From positions 1-64,000 of the forward strand of contig CAJQMT010000009.1 in assembly GCA_905479475.1 (NCBI GenBank): 64,000 bases of DNA, read 5' to 3'. The stretch's first letter is position 1, and every line of letters begins with the position of its first letter. Positions 52,235-61,478 of this stretch are shown one piece after another. The notes under the pieces were generated by a model, which did not search any database, had not been told where the DNA came from, and was given only the letters and a program-made list of their open reading frames with translations. The DNA comes from an uncultured Flavobacteriaceae bacterium (lineage in GTDB: Bacteria; Bacteroidota; Bacteroidia; Flavobacteriales; Flavobacteriaceae). The position numbers were made by a program, and so were the translations under genes.

Positions 52235-52263
52235 AAAACCGACTCAATTGAGTCGGTTTTTTT
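52235..52263 (+). terminator. Intrinsic terminator after sufD
   Basis: A 26-nt perfect palindrome (52235-52260) forms an 11-bp stem with an AATT loop and is followed by T residues. It ends the suf operon. Confidence 0.85.
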
Positions 52264-52335
52264 ATGCATTGTTAAGAAGAAGTCTTAGGTATACATCGTG
52301 CATAAATAAAATACATCTTATGTTACTATTGACAT

Positions 52336-53703
52336 TTATTCAATGGAAGAAAGAATGTTTTTAATCAATTGATCGGCGTGCGCATAAATATCTTTTTTGT
52401 CTTCATGTGTCAAGCCAAGTCGCACGACGACCAAGTCCATGGAAGGAATAACCATTGTAAATTGACCATGGTAACCATAAGCAAAGTACATGTCATTTGG
52501 AACATTTGGGAATCCATCTAAAGTAGTCGTTCGAAAATGGCCTCCATAACTATAGTTAGATGCTTTCGTTGGTTTTGCCACGTAATCTGCCCAAGATTCG
52601 TTAAAAATTTGAGTGCCATTCCAGTTCCCTTTGTGCAAGTAGAGCAAGCCTAATTTTGCCCAGTCTCGGGCCGTGGCCCAAGCATATGAGGAACCTACAT
52701 AATTTCCTTCCATGTCTGTTTCAAACAGCATCGAGCTCATGCCTATCTTATCAATCAACTCCGTGTATGGGAAATCTAAATACTCTTGTTGTGTCTTAAA
52801 TTGAGCGCGTATAATGCCAGAAATTAAATTTGTTGTACCCGAAGAATAGTTAAAGTGACTTCCTGGGGCATATAAGAGTTCTTTATACGCTTGCGTTTTT
52901 GTCATGTCTCTTTCCAAGAACAACATTCTTGTTACATCAGAAATTTGGGTATAATCTTCCTCCCAAGCCAATCCACTTGTCATTTTTAACAAATGATTTG
53001 TAGTAATTTTTGAGCGATCATCTTTTTCCCAGTTTTTTAAATTCAATAGTTCTACAACGGGTTTTTGTATATTGATTTTTTTTTGGTAGTCTAAAACACC
53101 CACAACAGTGGCAAGTAAACTTTTTGCCATGGACCATCCAAGAAGAGGGGTGTTTTTATTGAAATTATCACCATACTGCTCAGCGATCAAATGGTCTTTG
53201 TAAATAACGATTACAGCGCGTGTATTTTTATTAAATTCTTTATTGTCTTCAGTGAAAGCATCATCTATTGCAATCTTAAGTTTGTTGTAATCAATGTTTG
53301 CAAAATTTGAATCAGAAGGAGCTCCCATTCCATAGGGGTAGGGTAGCGCATAAGTGTTCGGAATTCTTGTAGGAGTCAAAAACTTTTGACCAATGTCAAA
53401 TTCATCGTCAATGACGACAGATCCAAGACCTTCTCTAAAAAAAGAAGTTCTTTTCAAAATGCCAAAAACAGAAGAAGTAGCCGTTTTTAAATTCGCATCA
53501 GCCGTTGTTTTTGCCAATCTTACAGGCGGAACATTGTGGTCTTTGTTTTGAACGCTTTGTTCTGAGCGATTTGCATAAAACACATTTGTACCCATGCTTT
53601 TTGCAGCATAGCCTGCAATGATATTCAGTTTGGGATATTGGGTATAAAGCACCCCAGAGATAGTTGCAATCCCCACTAAAAAAAAAACTCTTTTTATACG
53701 CAT
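52336..53703 (-). CDS. Serine hydrolase, beta-lactamase/class C family
   Basis: The 455-residue exported protein has a hydrophobic N-terminus (about residues 4-24) and a penicillin-binding-type hydrolase domain. SxxK is at S191-K194 ('GWSMAKSLLATVVGVLDY'), the Tyr motif is 'NYSSGTTNLISG' and the third motif is 'YGYHGQFTMV'. Such proteins may be esterases, carboxypeptidases or lactamases; sequence alone does not decide. No resistance context is present, so a metabolic or envelope role is most likely. Confidence 0.87.
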   Translation of the reverse strand: MRIKRVFFLVGIATISGVLYTQYPKLNIIAGYAAKSMGTNVFYANRSEQSVQNKDHNVPPVRLAKTTADANLKTATSSVFGILKRTSFFREGLGSVVIDDEFDIGQKFLTPTRIPNTYALPYPYGMGAPSDSNFANIDYNKLKIAIDDAFTEDNKEFNKNTRAVIVIYKDHLIAEQYGDNFNKNTPLLGWSMAKSLLATVVGVLDYQKKINIQKPVVELLNLKNWEKDDRSKITTNHLLKMTSGLAWEEDYTQISDVTRMLFLERDMTKTQAYKELLYAPGSHFNYSSGTTNLISGIIRAQFKTQQEYLDFPYTELIDKIGMSSMLFETDMEGNYVGSSYAWATARDWAKLGLLYLHKGNWNGTQIFNESWADYVAKPTKASNYSYGGHFRTTTLDGFPNVPNDMYFAYGYHGQFTMVIPSMDLVVVRLGLTHEDKKDIYAHADQLIKNILSSIE

Positions 53704-53823
53704 ATACTATATGTTTATCCAATTGGGGATGATTCATTAAGATACTAAAAAAACCTTATTTGAAAAAACTCTCTGTTAGCAAGCGCACTTGAGCGTTTCA
53801 AAATAAAAGAGGTAATTTTCATA

Positions 53824-54255
53824 CTATACACCTGTGCTACCAAAGCCTCCAGTTCCTCTGGCAGTTGCGCCAAGTTCTTTTACCTCTTTCCATTCGGCAC
53901 GTTCGTGTTTGGCAATCACCAACTGGGCAATGCGCTCCCCATCGTTGATTGTAAAATCTTCGTTCGAAAGATTGATAAGAATGACGCCTATTTCACCTCT
54001 ATAATCCGCATCAATCGTACCTGGACTGTTCAAAACAGTAATTCCTTTTTTCGCGGCCAAACCACTTCGCGGTCTTACTTGTGCTTCTGTACCTATGGGC
54101 AAGGCAAGAAATAATCCTGTGGTTACGATGGTTCTTTCCAAAGGTTTCAAAACAATAGTATTTTCAATATTAGCTTTCAAGTCCATGCCAGCAGAGGCCA
54201 AGGTTTCGTAATGTGGCAATGCGTGTTTTGACTTGTTAATGATTTGGATTTTCAT
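53824..54255 (-). CDS. dut: dUTP pyrophosphatase
   Basis: The 143-residue trimeric enzyme hydrolyses dUTP to dUMP and keeps uracil out of DNA. All five motifs are present: 'AGMDLKA', '[12 protein letters not shown]', '[15 protein letters not shown]', 'GERIAQLVI' and the C-terminal '[10 protein letters not shown]'. It lies 3 bp downstream of the flippase gene. Confidence 0.97.
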   Translation of the reverse strand: MKIQIINKSKHALPHYETLASAGMDLKANIENTIVLKPLERTIVTTGLFLALPIGTEAQVRPRSGLAAKKGITVLNSPGTIDADYRGEIGVILINLSNEDFTINDGERIAQLVIAKHERAEWKEVKELGATARGTGGFGSTGV

Positions 54256-54258
54256 GTT

Positions 54259-55716
54259 TTAATTCGGTTGTTTTTGTTTCGAGATAAAGCGATTCAATTC
54301 TTTTCTTTCTAAAACATACGTCAATAAAAGAAATATTGAAATCAATAAAATATTGTAGGCAAAATTACCTTGAAATTTTAAAAAAGACAAACTGGAAAAT
54401 CCACAGCTTGCAAAAAGGTACCATCCAATTCTTTTCAAGTCGTAAGGAACAGGATATATTTTTTGTCCCAGTAAATAGGAAATAACGGTCATAGAAAAAT
54501 AGGCTCCCAACGTGGCCCAAGCAGCTCCAATAAACCCATTAGAAGGTATAAAAATGTACAATAGCACCACAGTGACCAAAGCTCCAAAAATAGAGATATA
54601 CATGCCGTAATGGGTTTTGTCCGTCAATTTATACCAAATGGATAGATTGTTGTAAATGCCTAAAAATAAATTGGCAATTAAAATAATAGGAACAATAGAC
54701 AGGGCTTTAAAATAGGCTTCGTTTCCTAAAAACAAGTGTGCAATGTGCTCGAGGAAACAAACAATAACCAACACAAAAATGGCACCGACAATAACAAACC
54801 ATTTTAAAATCAAAGCATAGGTTTTTGGGGCGTTTTTCGTGGTGGCGTGGTTGAAAAAAAAGGGCTCTGCACCCAACCGAAAAGCCAAGATAAACAGCGA
54901 CATGATGACACTTATTTTGTAAGCACCCGCATAGGCACCCATCACGCTTTTTCCAAGCCAACTCTCCAATAATAATTTGTCTAAATTTTCATTGGTAGTG
55001 TAGGCCAGCCCTGCAACCATAATTGGCCAGCTATATTTGAGCATTTTTTTGAAAACTTGTTTGTCAAAGTCAAATTTAAATTTTAGAAGAATAGGAATCA
55101 CACAAATAAAAGTAATCGCACTGGCAATCACATTTGCCATAAAAATAGACTGCTCTTTAAACAAAGGATTGTAAGCCGATTTCAACAGTTCGGGAATGTT
55201 TTCTAATTGCGGTAAAAACCACAAAAAAAGAAGGTTGAAAAAAGCGTAGATTGAAATATTCAAAACTCTGAAAAGCGTGTATTTTAGAGAAGCCCCTGTA
55301 ACTCTTAAATAAGCAAAAGGGATGACGACCAGTGTATCTAAAATAGCAATCCAGATAAGTAAACTCAGATAAGTAGTATTTGAAAAACCGAGAATACTTG
55401 AGAGTTCTTGACGAAAAAATAGCAATACCAACAAGGCAAGAAGTGTGCTTATAAAAACGCTGATAAAGGAAGTAGCAACGACTTTTTCTTTGTTTTTTTC
55501 AGCATTAAAAAAGCGAAAAAATGCGGTTTCCATACCATAAGTCAATACAATATTAAAATAAGCAGCCCATACGTAAAAAGAAGTGTTGATGCTGTATTCG
55601 CTCGTAGTCAAAGTACTTGTGTGTAATTTCACCAAAAGAACATTGATTGCTTTGGGCAGTACTGCGGCAAAACCATAAATAAGGGTGTCTTTAAAAAAAC
55701 GTTTTAGGATACTCAA
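54259..55716 (-). CDS. Polysaccharide flippase-like multispanning protein (MATE/Wzx family), TTG start
   Basis: The 485-residue protein has about 12-14 membrane helices and the flippase-like start 'LKRFFKDTLIYGFAAVLPKA', with 'WPIMVAGLAYTTNENLDKLL' in the middle. It should move lipid-linked glycans across the inner membrane. The longest frame starts at an ATG 23 codons upstream (55785), but a TATATTTG element (55739-55746) falls in that stretch. The TTG at 55716 is therefore preferred. It forms an operon with dut. Confidence 0.85.
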   Translation of the reverse strand: MSILKRFFKDTLIYGFAAVLPKAINVLLVKLHTSTLTTSEYSINTSFYVWAAYFNIVLTYGMETAFFRFFNAEKNKEKVVATSFISVFISTLLALLVLLFFRQELSSILGFSNTTYLSLLIWIAILDTLVVIPFAYLRVTGASLKYTLFRVLNISIYAFFNLLFLWFLPQLENIPELLKSAYNPLFKEQSIFMANVIASAITFICVIPILLKFKFDFDKQVFKKMLKYSWPIMVAGLAYTTNENLDKLLLESWLGKSVMGAYAGAYKISVIMSLFILAFRLGAEPFFFNHATTKNAPKTYALILKWFVIVGAIFVLVIVCFLEHIAHLFLGNEAYFKALSIVPIILIANLFLGIYNNLSIWYKLTDKTHYGMYISIFGALVTVVLLYIFIPSNGFIGAAWATLGAYFSMTVISYLLGQKIYPVPYDLKRIGWYLFASCGFSSLSFLKFQGNFAYNILLISIFLLLTYVLERKELNRFISKQKQPN

Positions 55717-55738
55717 AATCAATTTGTAAGGTATCTCG

Positions 55739-55746
55739 CAAATATA
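55739..55746 (-). promoter_or_regulatory. Flippase-dut promoter, -7 element
   Basis: The minus strand reads TATATTTG, 22 nt before the TTG start at 55716. It lies inside the longer open frame. Confidence 0.55.
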
Positions 55747-55805
55747 ACAAACTGTTCTCAATCTGAATAAGTCTTCGAAAAACATATTTGATACGTAATA
55801 ATTCT

Positions 55806-55813
55806 TATTTTTG
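55806..55813 (+). promoter_or_regulatory. gpsA -7 element
   Basis: TATTTTTG at 55806-55813. TTTG at 55787-55790 may be the -33, with a short 15-bp spacer. It lies inside the upstream extension of the gpsA frame. Confidence 0.5.
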
Positions 55814-55841
55814 GCTTTTTAGAACCAAGTGGAAAGAGCGT

Positions 55842-56837
55842 ATGAAAGACACATTAAAAGTAGCGGTATTAGGAGGAGGTAGCTGGGCAACTGCTATTGT
55901 AAAAATGTTATGCGAAAATTTAAATACGGTAGGTTGGTATATGCGATCTGAAAATTCAGTTCAATACATCCAAGAAAATAAGCACAACCCCAATTACTTA
56001 TCTTCCACGGAATTTGATACCAAAAAACTTTTCTTAAGCAGTGATATCAATGAAATGGTGGCCTATGCAGATGTTTTGATTTTTGCCATTCCTTCTGCGT
56101 TTTTAGGAGAAGAAATTGCAAAGGTGGATTTGCCGCTTCTTGATAAAATTGTTTTTTCTGCAATCAAAGGAATTGAACCAAAAACAGGTTTGATTGTGGG
56201 AGAGTATTTCAACAAAGAATTGGATGTTCCTTTTGAAAATATAGGTGTGATTACCGGTCCCTGTCATGCCGAAGAAGTCGCGATGGAACGTTTGTCTTAT
56301 TTGACCATTGCTTGTCAGGATGAAGAGAAAGCCCAAAAATTTAGCAGCTATTTAGCAGGAGATTATATCAAGTGCAAGGTGTCTGATGATATTATAGGAA
56401 CCGAGTACGCAGCCATGTTGAAAAATATTTATGCCATGGCAGCAGGAATTGCACATGGATTGGGCTATGGTGATAATTTTCAGGCAGTTTTGATGTCGAA
56501 CTCCATTCGTGAAATGAAACGCTACATTAAAAAAGTGCATAAAATGAAAAGAAACATCAACAATTCGGCCTATTTAGGCGATTTGTTGGTAACAGGATAT
56601 TCGACGTTTAGCCGCAATCGAATGTTTGGAAATATGTTAGGAAAAGGCTACACCGTAAAAGCAGCGATGCTTGAAATGAACATGGTTGCAGAAGGCTACT
56701 ATGCTGTGAAAAGCGCTTTTGAATTGAAACAAGAAAATGCTGCCAAAACACCAATTATTGATACTGTCTACAATATTGTTTATTTAAAAAGAAGTCCAAA
56801 ACGACAATTCAAGTTGCTGACAGAATTGTTGGATTAA
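55842..56837 (+). CDS. gpsA: Glycerol-3-phosphate dehydrogenase [NAD(P)+]
   Basis: The 331-residue enzyme makes glycerol 3-phosphate for phospholipid synthesis. The NAD-binding motif is 'VAVLGGGSWATAIVKML', followed by 'IKGIEPKTG' and 'GPCHAEEVA', 'LKNIYAMAAGIAHGLGYGDN' and 'LGDLLVTGYSTFSRNRMFG'. The 18-codon upstream extension contains the promoter, so the ATG at 55842 is chosen. It is convergent with a small unknown gene. Confidence 0.95.
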   Translation: MKDTLKVAVLGGGSWATAIVKMLCENLNTVGWYMRSENSVQYIQENKHNPNYLSSTEFDTKKLFLSSDINEMVAYADVLIFAIPSAFLGEEIAKVDLPLLDKIVFSAIKGIEPKTGLIVGEYFNKELDVPFENIGVITGPCHAEEVAMERLSYLTIACQDEEKAQKFSSYLAGDYIKCKVSDDIIGTEYAAMLKNIYAMAAGIAHGLGYGDNFQAVLMSNSIREMKRYIKKVHKMKRNINNSAYLGDLLVTGYSTFSRNRMFGNMLGKGYTVKAAMLEMNMVAEGYYAVKSAFELKQENAAKTPIIDTVYNIVYLKRSPKRQFKLLTELLD

Positions 56838-56842
56838 AAAAG

Positions 56843-57244
56843 TTATTTAAGCAACACCCCTTCCTTTTGAAGTAAAGGAATCATCCGAAGAGCCCCTTCT
56901 TTGATGGTCCCTTTCTTAAAAGTGAATGTTTTATCAAACATGTTAGTCCCTTCAAAAAAAGTAACTTCGAAAATATTGTTCAATCGAAGCACAGCAGGAT
57001 TGATATATTCTACTTTGGCAAAGGATTTTGCCGGGAGTTTTTCTATCTTTTTTCGGAGTACAGAAGTTTTTAATTGCGTGGTTGCTTCGTCTCCCTTAGA
57101 AACTATCAAAACCATTTCAAGAGCAACTTCTTTGTGATTGATGATATATGCATTCCAATCATCGCATTTGAAATCGTCGTTGTATTCTTTGACAATTGCC
57201 ATAAACACATCGGTCACTTCTGGAATGAGAATGTCTTTTTTCAT
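56843..57244 (-). CDS. Conserved hypothetical protein, unknown function
   Basis: The 133-residue protein is soluble with no signal peptide or membrane helix. It mixes acidic and basic stretches ('YNDDFKCDDWNAYIINHKEV', 'KKIEKLPAKSFAKVEYINP', 'TNMFDKTFTFKKGTIKEGAL'). I do not recognise a named domain. Normal codon use and a clean end 5 bp after gpsA suggest a real gene. It lies 60 bp downstream of pheS on the same strand, so the two may be co-transcribed. Confidence 0.7.
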   Translation of the reverse strand: MKKDILIPEVTDVFMAIVKEYNDDFKCDDWNAYIINHKEVALEMVLIVSKGDEATTQLKTSVLRKKIEKLPAKSFAKVEYINPAVLRLNNIFEVTFFEGTNMFDKTFTFKKGTIKEGALRMIPLLQKEGVLLK

Positions 57245-57304
57245 TGCTTTCTTATATGCTGAATTTGGATCAAGTGTTGATTAACTATTTTTCAGTCTGA
57301 TGTC

Positions 57305-58324
57305 TTAAAGTACCGATTTAAATTGTTCCAAGAAACGGACGTCATTTTCGTAAAACATTCGAATATCAGGGATTTGGTACAACAACATGGCAATACGTTC
57401 AATGCCCATGCCAAACGCATAACCACTGTATTTTGTAGGATCTATATTCGCGTTTTTTAGGACATTTGGATCCACCATTCCACAGCCCATAATCTCAAGC
57501 CATCCGGTTCCTTTGGTTATTTTATAATCCGTTTCGGTTTCAAGTCCCCAATAAATGTCTACTTCGGCGCTAGGTTCTGTAAACGGGAAAAAAGAAGGAC
57601 GCAAACGAATTTTAGATTTTCCAAACATTTCTTTCGTAAAATACAACAAGGTTTGTTTCAAATCAGCAAAAGAAACGTCTGTATCAATGTACAAACCCTC
57701 TATTTGGTGAAATATACAATGTGATCTTGCAGAGATATCCTCGTTTCTAAAAACACGTCCTGGTGAAAGTGTTCGGATCGGAGGGGTGTTATTTTCCATA
57801 TACCTTGTTTGCACAGAAGAAGTATGAGTTCTCAGTAATAAATCAGGGTTTTTTTCAATAAAAAAGGTATCCTGCATGTCACGTGCAGGGTGGTATTCTG
57901 GTAAATTTAATGCTGTAAAATTGTGCCAGTCGTCTTCAATTTCAGGCCCTTCAGAAATGGTAAATCCAATGCGATTGAAAACCTCAACAATCCGATTTTT
58001 TACAATTGATATAGGATGACGAGCCCCGAGTGGAATAGGCTCAGCCGGCCGTGTTAAATCGCCGTAAGAACTTTGAGATTCGGTTGCGCTTTCAAAAGCA
58101 TCTTTCAATTCATTTACCTTGTCTGTTGCAGCACTTCTCAAATTATTCAAGGCTTGACCAATCTCTTTTTTCAAACTGTTTTCTACATTTTTGAACTCTC
58201 CAAACAAGTCTTTTAAGATCCCTTTACTTCCTAAGTATTTGATCCTAAAAGATTCCACTTCTTCCTTTGAGTTGGCTTTGAAAGCTTTTACTTCTAAAAT
58301 CAGTTCGTTTACTTTGTCTAACAT
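57305..58324 (-). CDS. pheS: Phenylalanine-tRNA ligase alpha subunit
   Basis: The 339-residue class II subunit has the N-terminal coiled coil and '[20 protein letters not shown]', '[20 protein letters not shown]' (motif 1 region), '[12 protein letters not shown]', '[20 protein letters not shown]' (motif 2) and '[18 protein letters not shown]' (motif 3). It charges tRNA-Phe as an alpha2-beta2 complex. pheT is not adjacent. Confidence 0.97.
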   Translation of the reverse strand: MLDKVNELILEVKAFKANSKEEVESFRIKYLGSKGILKDLFGEFKNVENSLKKEIGQALNNLRSAATDKVNELKDAFESATESQSSYGDLTRPAEPIPLGARHPISIVKNRIVEVFNRIGFTISEGPEIEDDWHNFTALNLPEYHPARDMQDTFFIEKNPDLLLRTHTSSVQTRYMENNTPPIRTLSPGRVFRNEDISARSHCIFHQIEGLYIDTDVSFADLKQTLLYFTKEMFGKSKIRLRPSFFPFTEPSAEVDIYWGLETETDYKITKGTGWLEIMGCGMVDPNVLKNANIDPTKYSGYAFGMGIERIAMLLYQIPDIRMFYENDVRFLEQFKSVL

Positions 58325-58343
58325 TGTATGTGCAATTAGGCTG

Positions 58344-58351
58344 CAAATTTA
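58344..58351 (-). promoter_or_regulatory. pheS -7 element
   Basis: The minus strand reads TAAATTTG followed by CAGC, the same run seen after the M23 and sufA -7 elements. It lies 19 nt before the ATG. Confidence 0.55.
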
Positions 58352-58517
58352 ACAAAACAAACAGACCTGTACTACTTTTTTAGGGGATTAGTAATGTGTA
58401 TCTATCAAAAGGATATTTTGGTTTGAACGTTCTCAATTTTTAGAAGAGAGGAGCGTAGCAGTCAAAGTTTAAAAAAACGAGTATCTTGGAGTAAAAAAAA
58501 TAATTAAAATCGTACAT

Positions 58518-59870
58518 ATGGAAAGCCAACAAGAAGCAATCGATAAGTTTATGGAGGGAGTAAAAGCCCGAAACATGCACGAGCCTGAATTTTTGCAAGC
58601 GGTACAGGAGGTAGCAGAAACGGTAATACCCTATATCAAAAGTCATGATATTTACAAAGGAAAGTACATTTTAACCCGAATGGTGGAGCCAGAGCGGGTC
58701 ATTATGTTTCGTGTTTCTTGGGTGGACGATGCAGGAATAATACATGTGAACAGAGGTTTTCGAGTTCAAATGAATTCTGCCATTGGTCCCTACAAGGGAG
58801 GACTTCGTTTTCATCCAAGCGTGAACCTGAGCATCTTGAAATTTTTGGCCTTTGAACAAGTTTTTAAAAACTCGCTGACGACACTGCCTATGGGTGGTGG
58901 TAAAGGAGGTTCAGATTTTGACCCTAAAGGAAAGTCAGATGACGAAATCATGCGTTTTTGTCATGCTTTTATGTCGGAATTGTTTCGTCATATCGGGCAT
59001 AATATAGATGTCCCTGCTGGTGATATTGGAGTGGGCGCAAGAGAAGTTGGTTTTTTGTTTGGGATGTATAAAAAGATCTGCAACAACTTTACTGGCGTTT
59101 TAACGGGCAAAGGATTGACTTGGGGGGGGTCTCTTATTCGGCCGGAGGCCACGGGTTATGGCAATGTTTATTTTGCCCAAAATATGTTGGTTCAAAAAAA
59201 GGATTCCTTTGAGAGAAAAACTGTGGTAATTTCTGGGTCGGGAAATGTGGCACAATATGCCGCTGAAAAAGTCATACAGTTAGGAGGAAAGGTAGTTTCT
59301 TTGTCCGATTCGTCAGGAACACTTTTTGATGCAGAAGGCATAGATGCGGAAAAATTGGCTTTTGTGATGCAATTAAAAAATGTAAAAAGAGCGAGGATTT
59401 CGTCGTATGTAGAAACATATCCTCATGCCCAATTTTTGAAAGGGAAAACACCTTGGTCTATTCCCTGTGAAGTTGCCTTGCCGTGCGCAACACAAAATGA
59501 ATTGGATGTGAAAGCAGCTGAACAATTGCTAGCAAACGGTTGTATTTGCGTGAGTGAAGGTGCCAATATGCCTTGCACTCCAGAGGCCATACAAGCGTTT
59601 CAGAAAGCAAAAATACTCTTTGCTCCTGGAAAGGCTTCCAATGCAGGAGGAGTGGCTACATCGGGCTTAGAAATGACCCAGAATTCATTGCGTTTCAAAT
59701 GGTCTCGTAACGAGGTAGATGCCAAATTAAAGGAAATTATGGAAGACATTCACAATTCATGTGCCCGCTATGGAACGGACCCATCAGGCTATGTTGATTA
59801 TGTCAAAGGAGCAAATATTGCAGGTTTTGTAAAAGTAGCCGATGCTATGTTGGCACAAGGAATTGTTTGA
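58518..59870 (+). CDS. gdhA: NADP-type glutamate dehydrogenase
   Basis: The 450-residue hexameric enzyme interconverts glutamate and 2-oxoglutarate plus ammonia. It has 'GPYKGGLRFHPSVNLSILKF', 'LPMGGGKGGSDFDPKGKSDD' with the catalytic lysine, 'VPAGDIGVGAREVGFLFG' and the NAD(P) domain 'VVISGSGNVAQYAAEK'. Length and motifs match the NADP-linked bacterial type. It stands alone, with TATCTTGG as a near-match -7 element upstream. Confidence 0.96.
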   Translation: MESQQEAIDKFMEGVKARNMHEPEFLQAVQEVAETVIPYIKSHDIYKGKYILTRMVEPERVIMFRVSWVDDAGIIHVNRGFRVQMNSAIGPYKGGLRFHPSVNLSILKFLAFEQVFKNSLTTLPMGGGKGGSDFDPKGKSDDEIMRFCHAFMSELFRHIGHNIDVPAGDIGVGAREVGFLFGMYKKICNNFTGVLTGKGLTWGGSLIRPEATGYGNVYFAQNMLVQKKDSFERKTVVISGSGNVAQYAAEKVIQLGGKVVSLSDSSGTLFDAEGIDAEKLAFVMQLKNVKRARISSYVETYPHAQFLKGKTPWSIPCEVALPCATQNELDVKAAEQLLANGCICVSEGANMPCTPEAIQAFQKAKILFAPGKASNAGGVATSGLEMTQNSLRFKWSRNEVDAKLKEIMEDIHNSCARYGTDPSGYVDYVKGANIAGFVKVADAMLAQGIV

Positions 59871-59915
59871 GAAAACACCTCTAATTAGAAGTTTTTTTCA
59901 ACGGTCAGAAGTTTC

Positions 59916-61478
59916 TTAAAGATTCATTTCTAGCCAGTTCATTCTTTCGACAAACCAGTATTTCAAATAGTCTACCTCTTCTTGGTACGTATTAAAAACC
60001 ACAAAGTTTGGCCAAACGTATCTTCCAATAAGATCCCATCGGGCATCATTGTTTTGCTGAGCTGAGCGCAAACGATTTGCATAAAAGTCCATTTTTCCTA
60101 AGATGAAGTCTTGGTTGTTTCTAAAATATGCAAAACGCTCTTTCACCTTTGCAGCAAAGTCAGGATCTTGGAACAATCGGTTGTACCAAGCATTGTCTCG
60201 AATCCAAAATCCATTAGGGTACGCACAGTCGGAATAATCTACATTACCAAAAGCGAGATCAAAGTCCCAAATAGGACCCATTTTTATTTTTTCTCCCGGC
60301 ATCACATGCAAATAAATACTGGAGTAATCTTTGGCATCTTGGTTTTTTGTGATTTCATTGATAAGGTAATAATCAATGAAGCTATCCACGTCAATATATT
60401 TCGCATAACCATTGACAGGATCTTTGAAAGAATTGCTTTTTAAGGTGTCTTCAAAATCTTCAATCAGATTTTTGATATAGTTGTATTGCGTGTCATTGAA
60501 ATTTACCTTTGGTTCTTTGATGTTGAATAAAAAGTGGTCTCTATCGTGGGTGTTTCTGTAGTTGTAAGTTCTAAAAAAAACATCGTCAGCATCCAATCGA
60601 CCCGGCTGGTCAATTTCTATCAAATATCCCGTGTCGCCTAAGACAACTCTCTGGTTGCTTTCTTCTACTTTTTGAATAACGTGATACGTTCCGTTGTAAG
60701 CACCGTTGATATAAACGTCACTAAAAACACTGAGAGGTGTCCAGTCCAAATTACTGAGGTATCCCATCTCAAGGGCAACTTTATTTCGAATAAGGGTTTT
60801 GTCTGAATATTCTGCTAAGAACACCCATTTTCGATCTTTTGGTAGGTCGAATATTTTTTCTTGTTCGAGGAATTTCAGTTGATATGCTTTTTTATCGTTG
60901 AGCCATGTGGAGTTTCCTCGACCTCTAATTTCCACGTCTTTTTCCTCGAAATCAGGGATTATTCCAGCCCCGGAAATCGAAAACGTAGAGGTTTTGTAAT
61001 AATCTCTGGAGTCGATATCTCTGCCGTCACTGGTGCTTATATATGTGATGGGAAGCTCTTCAAAACTACTCAAACGGACTTCGTATTCGAGCGTAGTTCC
61101 ATCACTTTTTCGGGCTTCGTAAGTAACGGCGCTAGTAAAGTCATTGGGAGTAATACCACTTGTTTGAAGTACATTGTTGACACGAATTTCTGTCCCACTG
61201 TGTTCGAAAGAAGCGATGAGTTCTGTGGGATTGACACCACTTGCAATAGTTCCCGAAATTTTAGTATCGGAAATCGTTAAAATAAGATCTTCACTCAGTG
61301 ATGAGTTTCGCTCTGCGAGGAAAGAAAAACTTGAAATTTCAAGAATCTCTTCGTTGCCGTTTGGATTCTCTTCTTCGTCATTGGGAATTTCTTCGGAAAT
61401 ATTCGTACGAATCTCCTCGTCAACATTACACGAGGTTATGAGCAATAGAATACAGAAGAAATAACGAAATTTAATCAT
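59916..61478 (-). CDS. CotH-kinase-like lipoprotein
   Basis: The 520-residue lipoprotein has a signal peptide with lipobox 'LLLITSCNVD' (C17) and an acidic linker. A beta-sandwich N-terminal region precedes a CotH-like domain ('IRGRGNSTWLNDKKAYQLKF', 'LAEYSDKTLIRNKVALEMGY', 'GPIWDFDLAFGNVDY'). CotH proteins are atypical kinases that can phosphorylate surface proteins. Bacteroidota versions often sit in polysaccharide loci, as here: the gene overlaps the GH3 gene by 8 bp. Kinase activity is not shown. Confidence 0.85.
   Translation of the reverse strand: MIKFRYFFCILLLITSCNVDEEIRTNISEEIPNDEEENPNGNEEILEISSFSFLAERNSSLSEDLILTISDTKISGTIASGVNPTELIASFEHSGTEIRVNNVLQTSGITPNDFTSAVTYEARKSDGTTLEYEVRLSSFEELPITYISTSDGRDIDSRDYYKTSTFSISGAGIIPDFEEKDVEIRGRGNSTWLNDKKAYQLKFLEQEKIFDLPKDRKWVFLAEYSDKTLIRNKVALEMGYLSNLDWTPLSVFSDVYINGAYNGTYHVIQKVEESNQRVVLGDTGYLIEIDQPGRLDADDVFFRTYNYRNTHDRDHFLFNIKEPKVNFNDTQYNYIKNLIEDFEDTLKSNSFKDPVNGYAKYIDVDSFIDYYLINEITKNQDAKDYSSIYLHVMPGEKIKMGPIWDFDLAFGNVDYSDCAYPNGFWIRDNAWYNRLFQDPDFAAKVKERFAYFRNNQDFILGKMDFYANRLRSAQQNNDARWDLIGRYVWPNFVVFNTYQEEVDYLKYWFVERMNWLEMNL

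Noticed and set aside
59871-59915. Terminator after gdhA
   Set aside because: TCTAATTAGA before a T run has no room for a loop and only a 5-bp arm, so the support is too weak.
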